A DNA stretch of 7,862 bases from assembly GCA_903866355.1 (NCBI GenBank), contig CAIPNE010000807.1:1-7862 (forward strand). The letters run 5' to 3'. Each line of letters starts with the position of its first letter. Position 1 is the first letter of the stretch. This stretch comes from an uncultured Gammaproteobacteria bacterium. Lineage in GTDB: Bacteria > Pseudomonadota > Gammaproteobacteria > Ga0077536. A program made the translations under genes and the position numbers. This document shows, piece by piece, positions 1-5,107 of this stretch. The notes under the pieces were generated by a model. The model searched no databases. It saw nothing but the letters and a program-made list of their open reading frames with translations, and had not been told where the DNA came from.

Positions 1-27
1 CTCCTTAAACCACTCGGACATCTCTCC
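1..27 (-). tRNA. tRNA-Ser, 5' part only (gene runs off the window)
   Basis: On the minus strand, position 27 begins GGAGAGA, then TG, then TCCGAGTGG and TTTAAGGAG down to position 1. This is the acceptor 5' strand followed by the D-arm of a bacterial serine tRNA; the TCCGAGTGG...AAGGAG D-arm is typical of tRNA-Ser. Only the first 27 bases are present, so the anticodon, the long variable arm and the 3' acceptor strand are not visible and the isoacceptor cannot be named. The gene lies 73 bases downstream of the DUF2802 stop, on the same strand, and marks the end of the chemotaxis cluster. The identity rests on a strong motif match but cannot be confirmed by folding. Confidence 0.8.
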
Positions 28-39
28 AATCCGCGTCAC

Positions 40-66
40 TTTTTAGTCGCGGGCGCGAAGGGTAAA
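40..66 (-). promoter_or_regulatory. Possible sigma-70 promoter for the tRNA-Ser
   Basis: On the minus strand TTTACC (66-61) and TAAAAA (45-40) are separated by 15 bases, and each matches the -35 or -10 consensus at four of six positions. The -10-like box ends 12 bases before the tRNA 5' end, which leaves room for a short leader. A GC-rich stretch follows the -10 box, as in many stringently controlled tRNA promoters. The spacer is shorter than the ideal 17, so the call is tentative. No hairpin with a U-run is seen between the DUF2802 stop and the tRNA (28-100), so the tRNA could also receive read-through from the che operon. Confidence 0.35.
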
Positions 67-100
67 CCAGTTGTGGACTAGGCGACAAGGACGGCGGTGA

Positions 101-523
101 TCAGGCGGCGCTGCGGTGGTTTTTCCAGCGCTCGAGTAGCGCGGCTTCGCCCTGCGAAAGTGCACACATTTGGGTGATTTGGTCCATTTCCAGCCCACCT
201 GCCATCAAACGCTCGGCTTGGGTAATCGCTTGGCCACCATCCATTTGTTGGGCCATTTCGTTCAGCCGTTCCAATAGGGCCTTCTGTTTGGCCGTTTGCT
301 GACCCACGCGTTCTCCCAATTCGCGGGAGCATGCCACGAGCCCACCTAAATCGCGGGCCAGTTGCTCACGCACTTTGCGTTCTTCTGCCAATGCGTTCTC
401 CAAAGCGACCAGGCGGCGCGCTTGGCTGCGAGCGACCCCGACCAGCGTCAAGACAATGAGCCCCAGCAGCACAGCGCCCAGCCAGAGGGGCATGAGGTCG
501 AGAGGCGGAACTGAATTCGGCAT
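101..523 (-). CDS. DUF2802 membrane-anchored coiled-coil protein
   Basis: A 140-residue protein. It has one N-terminal membrane segment (about residues 12-32) followed by basic residues (RSQARR), which predicts a cytoplasmic C-terminal part. Residues 35-95 are a charged, Leu/Ala-rich probable coiled coil. Residues about 98-133 form a compact helical end (QAERLMAGGLEMDQITQMCA followed by LSQGEAALL) that looks like a helix-turn-helix fold. This is the layout of the DUF2802 family, and a DUF2802 gene sits directly after cheW in Pseudomonas-type clusters. The gene starts 9 bases after the cheW stop, so it is probably co-transcribed; its ribosome binding site is weak. The molecular function is not established. 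The position suggests a role in flagellar or chemotaxis organisation, but that is inference. It is the last protein gene before the tRNA-Ser. Confidence 0.8.
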   Translation of the reverse strand: MPNSVPPLDLMPLWLGAVLLGLIVLTLVGVARSQARRLVALENALAEERKVREQLARDLGGLVACSRELGERVGQQTAKQKALLERLNEMAQQMDGGQAITQAERLMAGGLEMDQITQMCALSQGEAALLERWKNHRSAA

Positions 524-532
524 GGCGGAGGG

Positions 533-1009
533 TCAGAACCCGCCTTGGATAAATTGCGCGTCCGGGCCCATCAGTCGATTGAGATCGACCAAAATCAATA
601 TCTCGTTATTTTTGCTGAACACACCTTGGATGTAGCGCGAATTTTCTTCATTGCCGATGTTGGGCGCGGAGTCGATATCGGAATTTTGGATATTGACCAC
701 CTCCGCCACGCTGTCGACCAGCAGGCCGACGATCAATTTGTTGATTTCAACAATCATGATGCGGGTTTGGTCGGTGGCGTCGCTGCTCGACAAACCGAAT
801 AGCTCGCGCGCATCCACCACCGTCACCACATTGCCGCGCAGGTTGATAATGCCCAGCACGCAAGAAGGCGCCCCAGGCACCGGGGCAATCTCGCTCATCC
901 GCAGCACTTCCTGCACCTGCATGACGTTGATGCCGTAAATCTCATCGGCCAACCGGTAAGTGACCCAGCGATTGAATTGGCTCTCTTTTTGTTTCAACAC
1001 AGAACTCAT
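533..1009 (-). CDS. cheW: CheW chemotaxis coupling protein
   Basis: A 158-residue single-domain CheW scaffold protein, which couples methyl-accepting chemoreceptors to the CheA P5 domain in cytoplasmic arrays. Recognisable blocks are WVTYRL (15-20), EIYGINVMQVQEVLR (23-37), APVPGAPSCVLGIINLRG (42-59, the diagnostic CheW signature), NVVTVVDAR (60-68), LIVGLLVDSVAEVV (92-105) and the closing LILVDLNRLM (138-147). The length is normal and no key block is missing. The start is supported by GAGG followed by a seven-base gap to the ATG on the minus strand. It is separated from the ParP-like gene by 98 bases, the only sizeable gap in the motC-to-DUF2802 stretch, so it may have some transcription of its own. 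It is well conserved, in contrast to the adjacent ParP-like gene. Confidence 0.97.
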   Translation of the reverse strand: MSSVLKQKESQFNRWVTYRLADEIYGINVMQVQEVLRMSEIAPVPGAPSCVLGIINLRGNVVTVVDARELFGLSSSDATDQTRIMIVEINKLIVGLLVDSVAEVVNIQNSDIDSAPNIGNEENSRYIQGVFSKNNEILILVDLNRLMGPDAQFIQGGF

Positions 1010-1107
1010 GGTCGGTACCTCGGTAACTTGGCGAAAGGCGCCTTGGCGTCAAATTTTCGACGAATCAAGCGTAGTCACAATCACTAGAGCACTGATCGTG
1101 CCAGTCT
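1010..1107 (-). other. Gap between the ParP-like gene and cheW, with an imperfect inverted repeat
   Basis: This 98-base stretch has no gene. Read on the minus strand, CACGATCA (1100-1093) and TGATTGTG (1083-1076) can pair over 8 positions with one G:U pair and a 9-base loop, starting 7 bases after the ParP-like stop. No U-run follows, so it is not a canonical terminator; it could be an RNA processing or stability element. A palindrome, AAGGCGCCTT, lies nearer cheW, flanked by two copies of CGCCAAG on the minus strand. I could not find a convincing promoter here: TTGACG is present, but no -10 box lies at the right distance. Confidence 0.35.
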
Positions 1108-1608
1108 TTAGTCGCTGGCTCGCAGACGGCGCATGAAATGCAGTTGGGTGGCGTCGGGATCCAGTACAAACGCCGGCGGATCGCGCAAGGTCGCGCCGAT
1201 CCACGGCGCGGCGGCGCGTGGACCGCGCGGGGTGAGCATTTCTGGGGAAATATCCCGCGAGCCTTCCAAACGACAGCCGCGAATTTCCAGCCGCCCGCCG
1301 CGCAACCAAATGGCATCGCGGGCCAGTATCTGGCCACCGTCCAATTTACTGCGGTAGGGTTCGGGCACCAGTTCTACCGCATCGATCACCACCGCACAGG
1401 GCGTAGTGGGCGCGATGGTGAGGAGCGCATCTGCACGGCAGAGAAACCGAAAAGGCCCCACCAAAAAGGCGATGGCGGACATCAGGCTAGGAGTGGTCAC
1501 GACCATGGCAGGGCTTGGCGCTTCGTCGATAGTCTGCAAGTGTTCAATGAGATAACGACTGACCAATTCAGCGGTCGAGAGTTTTGGTGTTAGCTGAACC
1601 AGGCTCAT
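1108..1608 (-). CDS. Small, divergent ParP-like protein with a CheW-like (AIF) domain
   Basis: A 166-residue protein in the position normally held by parP, between parC and cheW. In studied Vibrio systems ParP uses a C-terminal CheW-like domain to join CheA arrays and an N-terminal part to bind ParC at the pole. The N-terminus (about 11-25, TAELVSRYLIEHLQT) is an amphipathic helix. Blocks that fit a CheW-like fold are FRFLCRADALLTIAP (53-67), CAVVIDAVELVPEPY (71-85), AIWLRGGRLEIRGCRLEG (99-116) and, near the end, PWIGATLRDPPAFVLDPDA (135-153). Family members are usually much longer. Here the Pro-rich N-terminal region is nearly absent, and the segment carrying a GLLNHRG-like loop appears missing between strands. 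The ATG overlaps the parC stop by four bases (ATGA), indicating translational coupling. Assignment rests on position plus weak motif similarity; it may be a minimal or a decaying ParP. Confidence 0.65.
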   Translation of the reverse strand: MSLVQLTPKLSTAELVSRYLIEHLQTIDEAPSPAMVVTTPSLMSAIAFLVGPFRFLCRADALLTIAPTTPCAVVIDAVELVPEPYRSKLDGGQILARDAIWLRGGRLEIRGCRLEGSRDISPEMLTPRGPRAAAPWIGATLRDPPAFVLDPDATQLHFMRRLRASD

Positions 1609-2399
1609 CCGGCAACCCTCATGGCTTCGGGCTCCTCGTCACGCACCGCTGCGAGCAGTTCCTGATAGGCAAGACTGCCGCGGGCATAGGGGTGACGCAG
1701 CGTCAACGGCACGCCAATCCTGCTCGCTTCGCGCAGTTGCGTATCCACCGGGATGGTGCCGCTCCATAAGTTGATATCGGCGCGCGCCCGCATGGAAGCC
1801 AACGTATCGGTAGCGGCCCGCGTGCGACGATCAAACAGCGTGGGGACCACCAAATGTGGCAAGGGCTGACCACGTGCACTTTCGATCATCCGCAAAGTGC
1901 TGAGCAACCGGTCAAGCGAGCGCTCGGCGAGGAACTCCGTCTGCACCGGCACCACGAGTTGTTCACAACAAACCAGCGCGTTGACCACCAGTACCCCGAG
2001 GGTGGGCGGGCAGTCGATGAGGCAATAGTCATAATGCTGGGCACCTAGCGCCAAGCTACGTTTAAGCGCCAGCCCCATACCCTGCTTGAGCCCAAAACGG
2101 CGCTCCAGGGTAACCAGCGCGGTGGACGCTGGCGCGATGCTTAAATCAGGAATAGCCGTTGGCAGCACCATTTCATTGATGCCCACCATTGCCCCGTCTG
2201 CCACCGCGGCGAACAGGCTATACAAGTTGGGTTCCACGACATCGGGATCAAACCCGCAATAGGTGGTGAGCGAGCCGTGGGGGTCAAGGTCAACCAGCAG
2301 CACGCGCGCACCTTCGCGCAGCAAGCAGCCAGCCAAACTAATGGTCGTAGTGGTTTTGCCAACACCACCTTTTTGCGCCGCAATAGTCCAGATTTTCAT
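1605..2399 (-). CDS. parC: ParC, ParA-family ATPase for polar placement of chemotaxis arrays
   Basis: A 264-residue ParA/MinD-type P-loop ATPase. The deviant Walker A motif KGGVGKTT occupies residues 10-17 with the signature lysine K10, the Walker A' motif LLVDLDPHGS lies at 34-43, and the Walker B/switch region YCLIDCPPTLG at 125-135. ATP-driven dimerisation and membrane or pole association are the family mechanism. The C-terminal half (PVQTEFLAERSLDRLLSTLR, 151-170; IPVDTQLREASRIGVPL, 216-232) matches chromosomal ParA-like proteins of flagellar and chemotaxis loci. In Vibrio the equivalent ParC targets CheA/CheW arrays to the old pole through ParP. No ParB gene or parS site is near, and its neighbours are motD (ATGA overlap upstream) and the ParP-like gene (ATGA overlap downstream), so an array-positioning role is far more likely than plasmid or chromosome segregation. 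Length and motifs look intact. Confidence 0.92.
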   Translation of the reverse strand: MKIWTIAAQKGGVGKTTTTISLAGCLLREGARVLLVDLDPHGSLTTYCGFDPDVVEPNLYSLFAAVADGAMVGINEMVLPTAIPDLSIAPASTALVTLERRFGLKQGMGLALKRSLALGAQHYDYCLIDCPPTLGVLVVNALVCCEQLVVPVQTEFLAERSLDRLLSTLRMIESARGQPLPHLVVPTLFDRRTRAATDTLASMRARADINLWSGTIPVDTQLREASRIGVPLTLRHPYARGSLAYQELLAAVRDEEPEAMRVAG

Positions 2400-3343
2400 T
2401 CTGCAATCTCCGCAGGTCCGGGAAGTTGCATAACTCTCTGCAAGGATTGGGCCGCTTCTTTCACAGGTGGCGTTACGGTAGGTTGCGCGGCTGCGCTGGC
2501 ATCGCCAGCCAGCGTCACTTGGTCATTTTTGCCAACAGCTACCACCACGCGACGGTTTTGACGACGGCCTTCTGACGTGGTGTTGTCAGCAATCGGACGG
2601 TGCTCACCGTAACCAATCGCGGCAAGTTTTTCCGGTGTCACCCCGGCGGTCGCTAGATATTCGGCAATTGTTGCCGCGCGGGCCGCCGACAAACCCCAGT
2701 TGGACCCATAGGCTCCGCCGCTGAATGCCACGTTATCCGTAAAGCCCTCCACCCGCACGGCATGCCCCATATCGGCAACGACCGCTGCAATTTTCGCTAA
2801 CGCCGGCATGGCGGCGGCACTCAGGGTGGCGCTGCCGGTGGCGAACAGCACCTCACTGCCCAGTTCAATTTCCAGCCAATCACGGGTTTCGCGCAGCTTC
2901 ACGTCGTCGCGGCCCCCAAAGGCACCGATCGCGGCCTCTAGTTTTTCGCGTGGCGTCCCCGCCACCGGCAGCGCAGGCGGTGCGACCAGTGCTGGGGTTT
3001 GGGCGTTGATGGAGTCAGCACCTGCGGCCTCTTCTAAATCGGCAATATTACGCGGCGCGTCCAAGAGACTTTCACGAGGCGGCGCCCCACCGCCCATATC
3101 GATGGGCACGGCACGCGAGCGCTCCGGGGGTTGATCGTTTTTTGGATGGGCCTTTAAATCGCTTTCCAAGGCTTTCGACAGCACCCGAAACTTACCGCTA
3201 TTAACCGAAGAAACGGAGTAGAGAACGACGAAAAAAGCCAGTAGGAGCGTGATGAAATCTGCGTAAGACACCAACCAGCGGTCGCGCGTTGGTTCTTCTT
3301 CGACTGGCACACGCCGCCATGGCGCACGCGCCCGCGGGCTCAC
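2396..3343 (-). CDS. motD: MotD, MotB-family flagellar stator subunit
   Basis: A 315-residue stator B subunit. A short basic cytoplasmic N-terminus precedes the single membrane helix (about 24-46), which contains WLVSYADFITLLLAFFVVLY; Asp29 in SYADF corresponds to the proton-carrying Asp of MotB. A plug/linker region rich in Pro and Ala follows, then an OmpA-like peptidoglycan-binding domain (about 156-270) with EVLFATGSATL (164-174), RVEGFTDN (197-204), LSAARAATIAEYL (218-230) and GYGEHRPIADN (244-254). A 45-residue tail rich in Ala, Pro and Thr ends the protein. The start is a GTG that overlaps the motC stop (GTGA), and the end overlaps parC (ATGA). Linkage to motC and to chemotaxis genes, and not to a solitary motAB pair, indicates the second, MotCD-type stator set of Pseudomonas-like bacteria. 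Confidence 0.95.
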   Translation of the reverse strand: MSPRARAPWRRVPVEEEPTRDRWLVSYADFITLLLAFFVVLYSVSSVNSGKFRVLSKALESDLKAHPKNDQPPERSRAVPIDMGGGAPPRESLLDAPRNIADLEEAAGADSINAQTPALVAPPALPVAGTPREKLEAAIGAFGGRDDVKLRETRDWLEIELGSEVLFATGSATLSAAAMPALAKIAAVVADMGHAVRVEGFTDNVAFSGGAYGSNWGLSAARAATIAEYLATAGVTPEKLAAIGYGEHRPIADNTTSEGRRQNRRVVVAVGKNDQVTLAGDASAAAQPTVTPPVKEAAQSLQRVMQLPGPAEIAE

Positions 3344-4086
3344 CCCAGCAGACCCTGTAAGCGCGATTCGATTACCCGTGGGTTTTCCCCATCGGCGATC
3401 GCCGTAATACCGATCGTGATCATTTCATCGAGCTGGGTCTCGTTCCTGACCAGCGCTTTAAGCTTCGCGCCCATTGGCAGGAAAATCAGATTGGCAAAAG
3501 CCACGCCATAAACCGTCGATACGAAAGCCACCGCGATACCACGCCCCAGCAAAGCGGGATCGCTCAGATGGTTCATCACCTCAATGAGTCCGATCACCGC
3601 GCCCAAAATGCCTAAGGTGGGAGCGTATCCCCCCATTCCTTCGTAGACCCGAGCAGCTTGGAGGTCGCGCTGCTCGCGAGCATTGCTCTCGGTCATCAGG
3701 GTTTCCCGGATAAGTTCGGGGTCGTTGCCATCGATTAATAATTGCAGTGCTTTGCGGGCGAACGGATGTTGTACGGATTCAACAAGCCCCTCCAGCCCCA
3801 GCAAACCATCGCGTCGCGCCACTCGACACCAATGAACGAGGTCGTTAAAGAGGGGTTCCAGCGGCTGCACCGGTGGTCGTAGCACCCAGGCAGAAATTTC
3901 TAGCGCACGGGCAAAAACGCCTACCGGCGATTGCAACATCGTGGCGCCCAGCGTGCCACCCAGCACGATCAAGAGTGCGGGCCCGTTGAATAGCATCGAG
4001 ACCTGGCCACCATCGAGGTACTGCCCGGAAAGCACAGCGCCAACCGCCAACAAGAGCCCAACGACGCTGAGAATATCCCATCTCAC
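3340..4086 (-). CDS. motC: MotC, MotA-family flagellar stator subunit
   Basis: A 248-residue MotA/TolQ/ExbB-type proton channel subunit. I chose the GTG at 4086, not a longer in-frame reading that begins upstream at 4257. It gives the expected family N-terminus (MRWDILSVVGLLLAVGAVLS) and overlaps the cheB-frame stop as GTGA; the upstream extension overlaps the cheB remnant and is not MotA-like. There are four membrane helices at about 4-21, 33-51, 154-172 and 183-204. Residues R91/R92 and E99 in the cytoplasmic loop fall where MotA has the charged residues that contact FliG. P156 (YAPTLGILGAV) and P204 (FLPMG) match the two conserved stator prolines. It forms a stator complex with MotD, encoded directly downstream with a GTGA overlap. 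The protein looks complete and functional. Confidence 0.94.
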   Translation of the reverse strand: MRWDILSVVGLLLAVGAVLSGQYLDGGQVSMLFNGPALLIVLGGTLGATMLQSPVGVFARALEISAWVLRPPVQPLEPLFNDLVHWCRVARRDGLLGLEGLVESVQHPFARKALQLLIDGNDPELIRETLMTESNAREQRDLQAARVYEGMGGYAPTLGILGAVIGLIEVMNHLSDPALLGRGIAVAFVSTVYGVAFANLIFLPMGAKLKALVRNETQLDEMITIGITAIADGENPRVIESRLQGLLG

Positions 4087-5083
4087 CGGGCTTGCACCCA
4101 GCGTAACGCCAGCGCGCACGGCGAAATAACCGCCGCCGCGAGACCCGTGCGCAGCGGTGCCGCCGGCTTCCCAAAAATAGCGCTGCACGCCTTGTTCTGG
4201 GTCCACAGCGTGCCGCCAGCAGCCGCTGGCAGCCGCAATCTTAGACTGCCATAGCACCCCATTCCTGTTAACACTACCGCGCCGGCGTCGGGCATAACGC
4301 TGCGCGCCAGGCTCGCAAACAGCACCCCTGGCGACGGCAGGCAGACGTCATCGGAGATGCCGGCGATCAGTTGCGTGAACCCTAATTCGCCAAGGTGCTG
4401 CGCCTGAGTTTGCCACCCTCCCGGCACCAACGCCGCACCCTGAGTTGCCATCATCACAGGCACGCGGCAGCGCCCGTTGAGGCGCTGCGCGAAAGACGCC
4501 GGGGTCGCAGTGACCCACTCTGGTAGTCAGGCAGGACTACCAGTGGCTGCACCCAGGATGAGCAGAGAACGTTCAGAAAAAACCCCGCGGCAGCTGCGCG
4601 CGGTTTCACACCCGCGAGGCTTGGCCTTGCGAGCGACCACCCAGCGATGGGCGCCCCGACTCCCCGGGCGAGATATTTTCGGATCTGGCGTCGCGCGTGA
4701 CTGGCGCCACCAGCGCCTGTGACGTGCAAAAGGAGTTTAGCGATGAAATCGATCGCACCGGCTTCTGGCGCCGTGAGAGTGGACTCGCTCTCGGCGTGGG
4801 TAAACGCCGACTGCCTCACGCTGCGGGTGGAGGCCAGACGCGTAATTTGACGCACAGCGCCAAGGTCGTTCATCTGAGACATTTCTACGCCCAGGGTCAC
4901 CACGTTGGAGCGCGGTGCAATCGCCGCGGCCACTGCCGCACGCCCTTCTGCGGGCGCCCCGACGTTGGCCATTGCCGGGTCCCATGCCCGGGTTTTCACA
5001 AGTTGTGCGCGCGCGAACGCCCGGTCATCTAGCACCAGCGCTCGGATAGGCTTAGCCGTTTTCTGGCGGTAGGCGCAGTCCAT
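4083..5083 (-). pseudogene. cheB: Degenerate cheB (chemotaxis protein-glutamate methylesterase), split between two frames
   Basis: CheB normally joins a response-regulator receiver to a methylesterase that demethylates chemoreceptors. The receiver part reads from ATG 5083 to a stop at 4454 (209 codons): IRALVLDDRAF (13-23) and EAGAIDFIAK (107-116) are clear CheB motifs, but the phospho-acceptor position in VVTLGVEM is Gly65 (GGC, 4889-4891), not Asp. The methylesterase part lies in another frame. LLILGAATGSPA (about 4565-4530) is the GASTGG motif with the nucleophilic Ser changed to Ala, followed at once by an in-frame TGA (4529-4527). Downstream the frame is open to 4083: PASFAQRLNGRCRV, then LTGMGCYG, where the catalytic Asp of GMGxDG is Tyr (TAT, 4253-4251). 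About 20 residues that should hold the catalytic His (VQHMP) are missing. The total of 1001 bases is not a multiple of three. It lies 24 bases after cheA, and its last stop overlaps motC. An assembly error could not explain the substitutions. Confidence 0.9.
4449..4463 (-). promoter_or_regulatory. TGATG stop-restart junction inside the cheB remnant
   Basis: The receiver-frame stop TGA (4456-4454) overlaps an ATG (4454-4452) in the methylesterase frame, with a second ATG directly after it (4451-4449) and a GTG at 4463. TGATG junctions commonly allow termination-reinitiation by the same ribosome. Restarting here would yield a 123-residue product that ends at the GTGA overlap with motC. Translation could thus still pass from the cheA side of the operon into motC even though cheB is broken. 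No clear Shine-Dalgarno sequence was identified for the restart. The coupling is inference from the base order. Confidence 0.45.
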
Positions 5084-5107
5084 GAAGCTGCCTTGATCGC
5101 TCGCGGC

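Noticed and set aside
1138..1593. Plus-strand open frame of 151 codons opposite the ParP-like gene.
   Set aside because: The minus-strand frame has CheW-like blocks and an ATGA overlap with parC, while the plus-strand frame has neither motifs nor operon context.
2141..2383. Alternative minus-strand frame within parC.
   Set aside because: It lies wholly inside a gene with clear Walker motifs and shows no domain of its own.
4087..4257. N-terminal extension of MotC starting at 4257.
   Set aside because: The 57 extra residues overlap the C-terminal cheB remnant, lack MotA features, and the GTG at 4086 gives the standard family N-terminus.
4510..4560. QPLVVLPDY in the receiver frame as a match to the CheB LVVVQHMP segment.
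   Set aside because: The same bases in the other frame encode LLILGAATGSPA, a much better match to the highly conserved GASTGG motif. Both cannot be ancestral, so QPLVVL is probably chance.
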